A stretch of 64,000 bases of DNA, from assembly GCA_964473525.1 (NCBI GenBank), contig CAYYPK010000004.1, positions 1 through 64,000 of the forward strand. Reading direction: 5' to 3'. Within the stretch, counting starts at the first letter, position 1, and each line of letters begins with the position of its first letter. The notes beneath the pieces are model-generated. The model did no database searches. It was not told the origin of the DNA and saw nothing but the letters and a program-made list of their open reading frames with translations. The translations under genes were made by a program, and so were the position numbers. Positions 1 through 8,569 of the stretch are shown here, one piece after another. This DNA comes from GCA-2687025 sp964473525. GTDB taxonomy: Bacteria > Poribacteria > WGA-4E > GCA-2687025.

Positions 1-11
1 CGACCCCCATG

Positions 12-539
12 CTATATCAGCCATGGTCGTTTACACCGATCTATGTACACCCTCCGTGAGCGTGACAGACCATCGCCGGTAGTGTTGAGCGTGAGACAGG
101 TACGATCGTCGAATGCTCCCACGATCTCCTCCAGATCGTCGCGAAGCAGGGGCTCCCCTCCAGAGAGCGCCACCATCACCGATCCCAGATCCTGCAACTG
201 GCGCACGACGCTGCGCATGGAGGACAGAGAAACATCACTCTGACTGCGACCGGCGTTGTAGCAGTGCCAACAGTTGTAGTCGCACCGGTTGGTGACTGCG
301 AGCGTGACGGAGTGCAGTCGCCTGTCGTCCGCAGTCCCTACCCGCGTGAAGTTCTCCACGAGCATGTCGAAGGCGCGGCTGGGGTACGGTGGGAAATGGG
401 TGTTGAGCACATGCTGTTCACCGAAGCGAATCACCTTCTCGTGCTCCAGGTACTCCTGGAAGAAGGCTCCTAGCTTGGGGGCCATGCGGGAGAACGGTTC
501 GCGGGCGCTGTATTGTCGGAAGAACGCAGATGCCTTCAT
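12..539 (-). pseudogene. Radical SAM protein, N-terminal part only (probably truncated)
   Basis: The 175-residue product carries the radical SAM iron-sulfur motif CDYNCWHC (Cys86, Cys90, Cys93) and the following glycine-rich SAM-binding strand SGGEPLLR, so the start of the TIM barrel is present. It stops at TAG shortly after the third strand (TLNTTGDG), where radical SAM enzymes normally continue for 150 or more residues. The last roughly 17 residues are basic and unlike the family, and neither other frame resumes a recognisable barrel before the window edge. A GGAGAG ribosome site precedes the ATG. The substrate cannot be named. It is most likely a broken gene, although a frameshift or sequence error near the edge is possible. 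Confidence 0.65.
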
Positions 540-800
540 GACGCTCTCCGTTCGTCGGGCGGGAACACCGCGGATCTACAGGCTGCTTGCGGTGTCTACA
601 GCAGTAGCCTCGGGAGCGTGTGGAGTCACCCACGGCGCGCGGATCCCGAGCCGATACCCCTCGGTACGACCTAGCGTCCCATTCCCAGTGTGCTTCGCAT
701 GGCGTTCCACGCCTACTGACGCCAATCACCTAGCGTCTCGTGCGTTCCTGTGGCGCTTCAGGCGCTTGTCGCCAGTGATGGCGCCCGCTTGCCGCGGTCA

Positions 801-1733
801 TCATCGCCTACGCGACCTGCGCCGCCGCGTCGGGCCCGCCACCTCCTCCGGCAGACGCGTGATGAGCTCCGCGAGCGTTATGAGGTCCAGGGCGTTGTGT
901 TCTAGCACGGACGCCATCTGGGAGGCGTCCCCGGTACGCGTGAAGCGCAGGTAGGCATCGGGGATCTGGCTGCTGGGGATGTCGCCCACGCGTGTGCGGT
1001 CGCAGATGAAGCGCTCTAGCGTTTGCAGCTTGCAGTTGGGCAGGCTGTCACCCCAGGCGCGGCGCCCGACGTGCAGCAGGTCGACATGCGTGCCGTGGAA
1101 CGGGACATCCACGCCATGGTGGAAGGCGCGCGCCTGCGTGAACGGCCAGTCGAAGCTCTTGCCGTTGAAGGTGACGAGCCATGTGGCGGGGGAGAGATGC
1201 TCCGCGAAGATGGACAGGATCGCGGCCTCTTCGTCCAGATTCCGGGCGAAGTATTGACGCACGGACAGTCCTGCCTCGGTCCACACCATCGCGCCTATAA
1301 GGAAGACGGGCGTGTTCGACAGACCCGTGGTCTCAAGGTCGACGAACAGGACGTCCTCGACGCCCCGAATGTTGAGCTCGCCGCGCCGCGCGACGTTTCT
1401 GTGGAAGGCAGACTCGCGGTCGTCCACGTGCTCGCGGAATCTCGCCGAAAGGCCTGCGCAGTCGGCGTCGTACGTGTCCACATCGGTGGTGATGAGGAGC
1501 GCGGGGCCAGCGTCCTTGGACTCCGCTTCCACGCCCTCCGGCATGTTGACGATGCCTGCGGCCGCAGCCACGGGCGCTCGCGGGGGGCGTGGTCGCGTGC
1601 GACGCGGAGGCGTCGCGGCCTCCTCACGCGCGTCCGCGTCCTCGCTCTCGGCCGGCTTCGCCTTGGGCTTGTCCTTCAACGGCCGCCGGTTGAGCGCCTC
1701 CATACGCTTCATCAGGTCGCTTGGGGGAGGCAT
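801..1733 (-). CDS. YprB-type RNase H-like 3'-5' exonuclease domain protein
   Basis: 310 residues. Residues 1-60 are a low-complexity, charged, Pro/Arg-rich leader. From about residue 125 an RNase H-fold exonuclease domain begins with the DEDD-type motif VDLETTGL (Asp132, Glu134), followed by FNGKSFDWPF and a C-terminal HNALDLITL segment supplying the later acidic residue. This order matches the YprB ribonuclease H-like family, predicted cytoplasmic 3'-5' nucleases acting on nucleic acid. The protein ends in an Arg-rich tail (RRRRSRRR) that may bind nucleic acid. Its stop lies on the same strand 15 bp from the next gene's stop side, so it may be co-transcribed with the gene ending at 1749. 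Substrate is not deducible. Confidence 0.8.
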   Translation of the reverse strand: MPPPSDLMKRMEALNRRPLKDKPKAKPAESEDADAREEAATPPRRTRPRPPRAPVAAAAGIVNMPEGVEAESKDAGPALLITTDVDTYDADCAGLSARFREHVDDRESAFHRNVARRGELNIRGVEDVLFVDLETTGLSNTPVFLIGAMVWTEAGLSVRQYFARNLDEEAAILSIFAEHLSPATWLVTFNGKSFDWPFTQARAFHHGVDVPFHGTHVDLLHVGRRAWGDSLPNCKLQTLERFICDRTRVGDIPSSQIPDAYLRFTRTGDASQMASVLEHNALDLITLAELITRLPEEVAGPTRRRRSRRR

Positions 1734-1748
1734 GTTCCTGGCTCCGGG

Positions 1749-3539
1749 CTACACCGGCCACGGGAAGTCGTACGTCGGCGCGTTCGCGTGACGCTTCATC
1801 GTCAGATCGACGCTCAGTTCCGAGGCTGCGGCGAGTCGGACGGTGAAGTGCCTTCCGTCCACGGACTCGGTGACGCCGTCGACCGTAGCATCCACGAATT
1901 CATGCTCCGCGAACGCGCCCGCCTGCACGATGACATCTCGCGCTTCCAGCAGGTCCGTGTTCGAGAGCGTGACAGTGATGCCACCGTCCGACACGCGGCT
2001 GACCAACGCCGACACACCGTCGGGCAGACCGGGGCGCTCCGCCGCCGGGTCGAAGTACCGAACCGCCGCGTGGAGCAACCCGCCGTGGTAGATTGCGCCG
2101 GGAGACCCGGTCGTCAACTGCGCCAGCGGCTCGCAGACGACGGGGTTCAAGTCCTGCCAGTGGTGGACGTCCCACTCGGCGGGGTCGCCGTCGTCGTGGC
2201 GTATGAGGTTGAGGCGTCGGCACATTTCGACGTACGTCGCGGCGAGCATCTCGTCGGCAACGCCTGCGTTCCCACCGTCAACAAGGTCGAACCACGCGAA
2301 CGGGACGTACTGACCGCCCTTGCTGAACCCGCTCCGCGTCGGCAACTCGCCGCAGCGCATCAGGCGCTCTCGGTCTTCCGGCTTGCGGGTCAGGCAGTAG
2401 AGATGCAACGGGTAGCGGTTGTTGGGGACGCGGTAGTCAAACCACCCGACCTCGCCGTGACGATGCGGCGTCTGAAACACGCCATCGCGTTCCTTGCCCA
2501 GCTCCCACAGGTAGTCCCACTGCGACCGATGCAGGTCGAGGTACGAATCGTCGCCCGTGAGAAGGAGCGCATTCGACCCGCCGATGAGCGTCGATTCGAG
2601 GATGTTCATGGAGCCGTGCGGCCAGCGCCATCCGTAGTAACCGCCCCACCACTTGCCGTCCATGCGCTCGCCGATCTCGTCGTTTGGACCCACGTTGTCC
2701 GGGACGACCCCGCCGTTGCGCTTCGCCCGTTCCGCCCACGCCTCGACGTAATCCAGCACCCACCGGCGGTACTTCTCGTCGCCGGTGTACATGTAGGCGC
2801 TGGTGACAAGGCTGGTGGCGTTCAAGTTCAGCGGCACGTCGCCGGGAACCATGCGCTCGTTCATGCGCTTCAGCACCTCGCCAAACGCCTCGTCGTCGTT
2901 CCAGTCGGCGATGGCTTTCGGGTCGTTCGGGTCGAGCCCTGGCACGTCCTCGTACGGCGACAGGTAGTTTGCTAGCACGTCCCGATGCGTCACCCAGTCC
3001 TCGGCCGACATCTCGAAGATCGGGCCGCGGCTGCCGTTGATGGGCGAGCGGATCATCTTGTGGACGGGATCCCAGTTCTGCGCTTCGGGATCCTCGCCGA
3101 TGTACATGCCAGCAAACCGCAGAGCGCGCTCGCGGTCCTGATGCACGTAGGGGTCCGCCAGCCCGTAGTAGTAGATGTACGTCGAGCTTTCGCCGTGGTG
3201 CATCCAGTCGTAGTAGGCGTCGTACTCGTTGTGCACCTGGCCGTACTGCGTGAATTGCCAGGTGAGGGCGTTCCACTCTCGGCGCGCCAGTTCGTGCACT
3301 TCTTCCGACCCACCGAGAGCGTACAGCAGCGGGAACGACCAGAAGCTCTCATAGGCGTCGTCGGAGCCGTCCATGCCCGGCCATTCGTCGCGCCAAACGA
3401 GCGTGCCATCGTTGCGCGTGTACCGCCGCACGAACTTCGGAGCGATGTCGTTCATCAGGTCGATGAGTTGGCGCTGCGCGCGCGCCCATTGCGCGGGGAC
3501 GACCGCCTCCGTGGATTCGAACAGGGCTGGGACGCTCAC
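1749..3539 (-). CDS. Conserved protein of unknown function, helical-barrel-like with C-terminal beta domain
   Basis: 596 residues from a GTG at 3539 chosen because GGAGGA lies 6-7 nt upstream; the longer reading frame to 3650 has no such site. The body is rich in Trp, Tyr, Asp and His (for example GYYGWRWPHG, FWSFPLLYALGG) and alternates predicted helices with aromatic loops, as in (alpha/alpha)6-barrel polysaccharide lyases and glycoside hydrolases. The last 110 residues look like a beta-sandwich (ISVTLSN-like strands). No signal peptide is visible, so it is probably cytoplasmic. It sits downstream of the UxuA/dehydrogenase cluster, which fits a role with oligosaccharides. I do not recognise a named family, so the carbohydrate link is inference. 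Confidence 0.6.
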   Translation of the reverse strand: MSVPALFESTEAVVPAQWARAQRQLIDLMNDIAPKFVRRYTRNDGTLVWRDEWPGMDGSDDAYESFWSFPLLYALGGSEEVHELARREWNALTWQFTQYGQVHNEYDAYYDWMHHGESSTYIYYYGLADPYVHQDRERALRFAGMYIGEDPEAQNWDPVHKMIRSPINGSRGPIFEMSAEDWVTHRDVLANYLSPYEDVPGLDPNDPKAIADWNDDEAFGEVLKRMNERMVPGDVPLNLNATSLVTSAYMYTGDEKYRRWVLDYVEAWAERAKRNGGVVPDNVGPNDEIGERMDGKWWGGYYGWRWPHGSMNILESTLIGGSNALLLTGDDSYLDLHRSQWDYLWELGKERDGVFQTPHRHGEVGWFDYRVPNNRYPLHLYCLTRKPEDRERLMRCGELPTRSGFSKGGQYVPFAWFDLVDGGNAGVADEMLAATYVEMCRRLNLIRHDDGDPAEWDVHHWQDLNPVVCEPLAQLTTGSPGAIYHGGLLHAAVRYFDPAAERPGLPDGVSALVSRVSDGGITVTLSNTDLLEARDVIVQAGAFAEHEFVDATVDGVTESVDGRHFTVRLAAASELSVDLTMKRHANAPTYDFPWPV

Positions 3540-3771
3540 GCGCGATCCTCCGGCGACATGGCTACGGCGCGGCAAGAGGTCTGAACGGCAGGGAGTATAT
3601 CGGATGGGCGGCGGAAGGCGGAACGTGGCCGCGTAGCGAGCGCCCACCACAAGATGGCGTCGCGGCCGCTGGCTTCATCGCGGAGTACGCCCTGAGCCAG
3701 CGGACACACGGAGCCCACCTGTCGCCTTGCTCCTGCTCGGCCAGGCGGGCGCAGACAGGTCTGTGCCGGCG

Positions 3772-4755
3772 CTAGTCCCGGTAGACGGACTCGCGTAGCC
3801 CCTTGAGATAGCCGATGGCGAACAGGCGTCCTATGGAGGAGTACATCGGGCGGTCGTTGCTGTCGCCTTCCATCGTCGGCACATGGTCGGGGCGGCAGAC
3901 GCCCTCGTAGCCGACATCCTTGTACGCCTTCATGCACGCGTACATGTCCGTCTGACCATCGTCGTGGAACGTCTCTTCGAACTTGCGGGGCGTGCCCCGG
4001 ACGTCGCGGAAGTGGACGAAGTGGATCTTCTCCTGCTGCCCGAACTGACGGATGGCGGCTGGCAGATCCTTCGTCATCAGCGCGAAGTTGCCCTGGCAGA
4101 GGGCGACGCCGTTGTGCGCGCTGGGAACGAGGTCGACCATGCGCTGGTAGTTCTCGACGCTGGACATAATGCGCCCGATGCCGCGGATGGGAGAAAGCGG
4201 CGGATCGTCTGGATGCATGGCGAGTTTCACATCCGCTGTCTCCGCGACGGGAACGACGCGCTCGAGGAAGTACTCGAGGTTGTCCCACATCTTGTCCTCG
4301 GAAACCTCGCCGTACTCCGTGAGCGGCTCCTTGCTCATCACGCCGTGGTCATAGCCGGTGACAAGGGCCCCGCCCCGCGAGCTAATGTCGCTGGACGTGC
4401 GCAGCACTTGCACGCCGCCAGCCATGAACTCCGGGCACCAACACGGGATGCCAACGCGACCCATGTTGCGGATGAACTCGCAGATGATGTCGATCTCTTC
4501 GTCTCGACCGTCGAGCCCGAGCTTCGTCTTGTGCATTGGCGGGCGGCTCTCGATGACCGCCATCTCGAACCCCGCCTCGTTGTATTGCTCGTCCGCGCGT
4601 GCCAGGGACTCGTAGCTCCACGGCTGCTCGTCGTCGCTCGCGCCTTTCTTCGGCCTCAGGTTTAGCATGGCGACGACGTGTTCCACCCCGCACTGGCTGA
4701 CCATCCGGGCCAGGCTTTCGTCTTGCGGCGAGAACACTTCCGCGATCTGAATCAT
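3772..4755 (-). CDS. uxuA: D-mannonate dehydratase
   Basis: 327 residues. UxuA converts D-mannonate to 2-keto-3-deoxy-D-gluconate in hexuronate (glucuronate/mannuronate) breakdown in the cytoplasm. Family signatures visible are KLAMHPDDPP, ALCQGNF, HFRDVRG and a C-terminal RPDHVPTM, which carry the metal-binding His/Asp/Cys residues, and the closing GYLKGL. The length is somewhat shorter than the Escherichia coli enzyme, as in many environmental homologues. The ATG at 4755 has GGAG 7 nt upstream inside the end of the preceding dehydrogenase gene, leaving 2 bp between them, so the two are almost certainly translated from one message. Confidence 0.9.
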   Translation of the reverse strand: MIQIAEVFSPQDESLARMVSQCGVEHVVAMLNLRPKKGASDDEQPWSYESLARADEQYNEAGFEMAVIESRPPMHKTKLGLDGRDEEIDIICEFIRNMGRVGIPCWCPEFMAGGVQVLRTSSDISSRGGALVTGYDHGVMSKEPLTEYGEVSEDKMWDNLEYFLERVVPVAETADVKLAMHPDDPPLSPIRGIGRIMSSVENYQRMVDLVPSAHNGVALCQGNFALMTKDLPAAIRQFGQQEKIHFVHFRDVRGTPRKFEETFHDDGQTDMYACMKAYKDVGYEGVCRPDHVPTMEGDSNDRPMYSSIGRLFAIGYLKGLRESVYRD

Positions 4756-4757
4756 CT

Positions 4758-5930
4758 CTATGCTCCGGTTGTCCGGCGCACACCCGTGCGCGGGAACATC
4801 ACGTTCGCGAGGGCTTCCACGTCGAACGGGTCTGCCCCGTATTTGGCGCGGAACTCCTCATGCTGGCGATCCTCGTGGAGAAGTTGTCCAGCCAGCGGCA
4901 TGGGTACCCAGCCACTGTCCCGCATCGCGCTCTCCCTGACGGCGATGCATAGCTCTTGATCTCGCCTGCCGTTCGCTGCCCCGTAGCCAGGCTCGCCGCC
5001 CGTCGTCACGGCTTCGTGCATCCCGCCGAGGATCTGCGCCCGGCTGACGTCGTCCATATCTCGTACGCCGTACTGTCGGTAGGGGTTCTCCCACACGAGT
5101 TCTGGATGCGCCTCGACGCGTACGGCGTCAAGTGTGGGTCGCCCATTAGCTTCGCCGACCACGTCTTCGATGCCGTGGGTAACTCGCCTCTCGCCATCGT
5201 ACACGTATACGTCGCGCCCAACCAACTGGCCGCCGGTACCCTCAATCTCCCACAGGTTGTTCCGATGCCCGCGTGGCGGGAATTCATAGAGGCACGTGAC
5301 GCCGTTCTCGAACTCAACGATGCCGTTCTCCCAGTCCTGCCCCGTGACGCTCTGACCGGCGTGGTCGACGTAGGACGGAACGGCGAGCAGCCCTCCGTGC
5401 CCCAACACGCGCGTGGCTTCGTCCCGGACCAAGGTGCGGACGGCATTGAAGCCGTGGTAGCTGCCCGACGAGTACCAGAGCCGAGAATGCGTCACGTCGC
5501 CGATGACGCCAGCGTCGACGACCATGCGCTTGAGACGCTCCTGCGGCCAACGCCACACGTTCTCCGACACCTCCAGCTTTACGCCGTGACGGATGCACGC
5601 GTCCATCATGGCATCCGCCATGCCCAAGGTGGTCGTGATGGGCGTTTCCGTGATGACGTGCGCGCCCCGTTCGGCGCTCAACGTCGCGATCACATGGTGC
5701 GCGTCCGGCGGCACGACGATGGACACGACGTCAGGCTTCTCGGCGTCCAGCAGAGAGCGAACGTCCGTGTAGCTCTTGGCGCCCCACTTCGCGCCGTTTT
5801 CCTCGGCGCGCGCGGCGTCGGCGTCGCACACGGCGCAGAGCGTGTACAGGTCGTGCAGCTTCCTGATCGTCGACAGATGCGTCTGCGCGCGTCCGCCGGT
5901 TCCTACGACCGCTATCCTCAGGGCACGCAC
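4758..5930 (-). CDS. Gfo/Idh/MocA family oxidoreductase (1)
   Basis: 390 residues starting at GTG 5930, with GAGGAG 8-9 nt upstream. The N-terminal Rossmann motif GTGGRAQTHL binds NAD(P). The usual EKP lysine motif is replaced by ETP (VITETPITTT), so the canonical catalytic lysine is missing, a variation seen in divergent members. The C-terminal half is the alpha/beta sugar-binding domain. The gene lies 4 bp after another family member and 2 bp before uxuA, placing it in a hexuronate or related sugar oxidation operon. Family assignment is secure, but the substrate is unknown and the missing lysine raises doubt about normal dehydrogenase chemistry. Confidence 0.85.
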   Translation of the reverse strand: MRALRIAVVGTGGRAQTHLSTIRKLHDLYTLCAVCDADAARAEENGAKWGAKSYTDVRSLLDAEKPDVVSIVVPPDAHHVIATLSAERGAHVITETPITTTLGMADAMMDACIRHGVKLEVSENVWRWPQERLKRMVVDAGVIGDVTHSRLWYSSGSYHGFNAVRTLVRDEATRVLGHGGLLAVPSYVDHAGQSVTGQDWENGIVEFENGVTCLYEFPPRGHRNNLWEIEGTGGQLVGRDVYVYDGERRVTHGIEDVVGEANGRPTLDAVRVEAHPELVWENPYRQYGVRDMDDVSRAQILGGMHEAVTTGGEPGYGAANGRRDQELCIAVRESAMRDSGWVPMPLAGQLLHEDRQHEEFRAKYGADPFDVEALANVMFPRTGVRRTTGA

Positions 5931-5934
5931 GTTG

Positions 5935-6927
5935 TCAGCTCCTCACACGTACACGCGACTGCACGGTCATGGCCTGGTCGATGGCGAGGCACGTCTCGAC
6001 CGTCTTGATGCCGTCAAGCATGGGACAGGGCGTCTCGGAGCCCTCGCGTATGGCGTCCACGAACGCTTCCATCTCGTCCTGCCACTCCGTCGAGCCGCGC
6101 CCGTGCATGGGTTGTGGCTCGAGTTCCGTGGGACCCCACTCGATGCCCTGGTGGTAGTGACCTTGCAGCACGTCCTCCTGCCAGGTGCAGAACAGTGTGC
6201 CCTCAAGACCGCGCACCGCCAACGACAGGATGTATGGGTGGGCGACCGAGCCGCTCGTGAGCACGTGGCCCAACGCGCCGTTCTTGAAGCGCAAGACCGC
6301 TACCTTCGCGTCGTCGTTGTAATCCGCCGACACCTCGTCCACGTCTCCCACGATCCAGCGCAGCAGGTCCACGCTGTGATAGCCGATGCTGAGTCGACCC
6401 GTCATCAGCGGGTTCCATCCCCACGTGTCGCGACTGGGATACTCACCCTCGGGGGCCTTGTGGGTATAGTCGGAGGTCGCGTGGAAGATGTGTCCTAGGC
6501 CACCCTCCTCCGCGATTCTCTTGGCGTGTTGGTACGTCTTCCACACGCGTACGACATGCCCCGTGGCGGCCACGAGATCGGGGTGCAGATGCAGCGCCAC
6601 GCGCAGGCGTCGACATTCTTCCAGTGTGATGCAGGTGGGCGTCTCGGTCATGACGTGGCGACCGGATTGCAGCGCCGCTTCCGCCATGCCAGCGTGCAGA
6701 GCGTGTGGAACGCACAGATCCATCGCCTGAATGTCGTTGTCTTTGAGAGCGGAATCGTAGTCTCGGTGGACGCGCGGCACGCCCCAATCCGCAGCCTTGG
6801 CGGCCGACGCGTCGGAGCGCGCCACCACGGCAACGATCTCGGCTTTGTCGGGAATCGCGGAGTAACCCGCGAAGTGGTTCGTACCGGTCCACCCCGTGCC
6901 GACGATGCAGACCCGTGCCCTGTCCAT
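5935..6927 (-). CDS. Gfo/Idh/MocA family oxidoreductase (2)
   Basis: 330 residues from the ATG at 6927, where AGGAGG lies upstream and the Rossmann motif GTGWTGTNHF begins within ten residues; the extra 31 codons upstream look non-coding. As in the neighbouring paralogue the EKP motif is changed to ETP (VMTETPTCIT). The C-terminal domain includes SIGYHSVDLLRWIVG, the His/Asp segment that lines the substrate pocket. It is first of three tightly packed genes (this gene, oxidoreductase 1, uxuA). Expected to act in the cytoplasm on a sugar or sugar acid. Substrate not identifiable. Confidence 0.85.
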   Translation of the reverse strand: MDRARVCIVGTGWTGTNHFAGYSAIPDKAEIVAVVARSDASAAKAADWGVPRVHRDYDSALKDNDIQAMDLCVPHALHAGMAEAALQSGRHVMTETPTCITLEECRRLRVALHLHPDLVAATGHVVRVWKTYQHAKRIAEEGGLGHIFHATSDYTHKAPEGEYPSRDTWGWNPLMTGRLSIGYHSVDLLRWIVGDVDEVSADYNDDAKVAVLRFKNGALGHVLTSGSVAHPYILSLAVRGLEGTLFCTWQEDVLQGHYHQGIEWGPTELEPQPMHGRGSTEWQDEMEAFVDAIREGSETPCPMLDGIKTVETCLAIDQAMTVQSRVRVRS

Positions 6928-7034
6928 GTCCCGAGATAGCCTCCTGCTCCGCGCCACAACGCGACTCGCGGGGGACGATAGCGTTTCCCGGCGGGCCGGA
7001 CAAGCCGACGCGCGGCCCAAGTGCGTGCGTACGG

Positions 7035-7526
7035 TTACGCTGGCTCAATGACCTCGAATTCCGAGGCGTTCGCGACGACCCACCCGCCGTCCAGGAGTGG
7101 GACGGAAGCGCACGCGAGCGAGCCGTCAGAGTTGCGGCCGTTGACCCGCGCGATGAGGACGCCACCAGTTTCGTCCGCTTCCTCGATCTGCTCCCACGTG
7201 ATGGACTTCAGGTGGATCTTCATGCGGCCGCCGCTGAGCGGCCCTCGCGGCGCGTCTGGGTCAAGAGGCGTCCACGCTAGATAGAGGAACCGCTCCTCGA
7301 TCTTCCCATTCGTCCACGGGCCGAGGAAGTTCGGGAGTTCCTTCTGGTCGTGCCACCTCGCGCGGACTTCGATGTCGTAGTGGACATCCCCGTTGGCGTC
7401 CAGCGGCTTCTCCGCCACGGTGCGCTTCTTGTCCTGGATGCCGAACTCCGCGTCGTGTTCGATGGGGTCGGGTGGACCCACGCAAACGACCCGCAGGCGT
7501 ACTGTCTTCTCCTCGGCCCTGCTCAT
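7035..7526 (-). CDS. DUF5990 family protein
   Basis: 163 residues. The order RLRVVCVGPPDP, EFGIQDKK, FLGPWTNG, ERFLYLAW and SITWEQIEEA corresponds to the small DUF5990 family as I remember it. Members have no established function and look like single-domain cytoplasmic beta-rich proteins. The start at 7526 is supported by a strong GAGGAGG site 5 nt upstream. It sits between two dehydrogenase genes on the same strand (27 bp after one, 107 bp before the next), so it is likely co-expressed with the sugar-oxidation cluster, although a functional link is only suggested by position. Confidence 0.75.
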   Translation of the reverse strand: MSRAEEKTVRLRVVCVGPPDPIEHDAEFGIQDKKRTVAEKPLDANGDVHYDIEVRARWHDQKELPNFLGPWTNGKIEERFLYLAWTPLDPDAPRGPLSGGRMKIHLKSITWEQIEEADETGGVLIARVNGRNSDGSLACASVPLLDGGWVVANASEFEVIEPA

Positions 7527-7553
7527 CCGTCCTCCTCATGTCTCTGCATCGGC

Positions 7554-8549
7554 TCAGTACCGCTTCGGCGTCACAGGTTTCCCGCTGGCAGCCGCTTCGA
7601 CGCCAGCCAGACACGCTGCCACGTTCCGCGCCCCTTCACGCACGTCCACCGCCGGAGTGGCGCCAGCGTCAAGGCACTGCAGGAAGTGGTCGACCTCCTG
7701 CCAGAACGGATTGCGGACGGCTGGCAGTTCCTCCGCCACCCAGTCTCCCTGGCCCGGCTCGCCGACGTAGTATCGTTCGTTCACGAGACTGCCTTCCGAG
7801 CCGTACAACTGGAGCGTCATGCCGCCCTCTCCGCGTGGCAGCACGGAGCCGTACGCGACGCCCACCCGACCCACGATGCCACTCGCGAACCGGTACTGGA
7901 CCATCGTGAAGTCGTCACCCGGGAACTCCGGGTAAGCAATGTGATTGCCGTAGGCCGACGCCTCCTCAACCTCTCCGAGGAGCCACCGTAGCAGGTCGAC
8001 AGCGTGGATTCCCGTGCCTAGCAGCGCCGCCCTCGGGTGTTCCGCGCTGGCGTACCATGGCGACCGCGCGAACTGCCGACGCTTGTGCTGGAACGTCTCC
8101 GACGCGGCGTAGAAGACCTCCCCAAGCGCGTTCTCCGCGAGCAGGCGCTTCGCGAGAACGGACATGGGAATGCGACGGTAGTTCTGTCCGACCATGAGCG
8201 TCCGGGCGCTCTCCTCGACGACGCGGATGAGCGCGTCCGCCTCTTGCAGCGAACGAACCATGGGCTTCTCCAACAGCACATGGTGGCCGCGGCGAAGCGC
8301 CTTCGAGGCGTGGTCGAGGTGCATCCAGTCGGGGGTCGAGACGTTCACGACGTCGAGGTCTTCGGCGTCGAGCATGTCGTCGATGTCGCCGTAGCCCGTC
8401 ACGCCGTCGCCGTCCGAAACGAAGTCGCGCAGCCGCGCGGCGTCCGTGTCGCACGCGGCGACGATACGCGCGCGTGGGTTCTGCCTGTACCCCTCCGCCC
8501 GTTGCTTCCCCAAGCCGAGTCCCACGATGCCAACGCGATATTCGCTCAT
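7554..8549 (-). CDS. Gfo/Idh/MocA family oxidoreductase (3)
   Basis: 331 residues with the canonical features missing from the two members downstream: GLGLGKQRAEG Rossmann loop, LLEKPMVRSL with the catalytic EKP lysine, and TGIHAVDLLRWLLGEV in the substrate domain. AGGATGAAGG precedes the ATG. It should be an NAD(P)-dependent dehydrogenase of a polyol, inositol or sugar derivative in the cytoplasm. It follows another member by 20 bp and precedes the DUF5990 gene by 27 bp, consistent with a single operon. Confidence 0.88.
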   Translation of the reverse strand: MSEYRVGIVGLGLGKQRAEGYRQNPRARIVAACDTDAARLRDFVSDGDGVTGYGDIDDMLDAEDLDVVNVSTPDWMHLDHASKALRRGHHVLLEKPMVRSLQEADALIRVVEESARTLMVGQNYRRIPMSVLAKRLLAENALGEVFYAASETFQHKRRQFARSPWYASAEHPRAALLGTGIHAVDLLRWLLGEVEEASAYGNHIAYPEFPGDDFTMVQYRFASGIVGRVGVAYGSVLPRGEGGMTLQLYGSEGSLVNERYYVGEPGQGDWVAEELPAVRNPFWQEVDHFLQCLDAGATPAVDVREGARNVAACLAGVEAAASGKPVTPKRY

Positions 8550-8569
8550 GCCTTCATCCTAGGCCATGC

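Noticed and set aside
1023..2975. 650-codon plus-strand frame
   Set aside because: It is antisense to the exonuclease and the large conserved gene; GC-rich third positions keep the opposite strand open.
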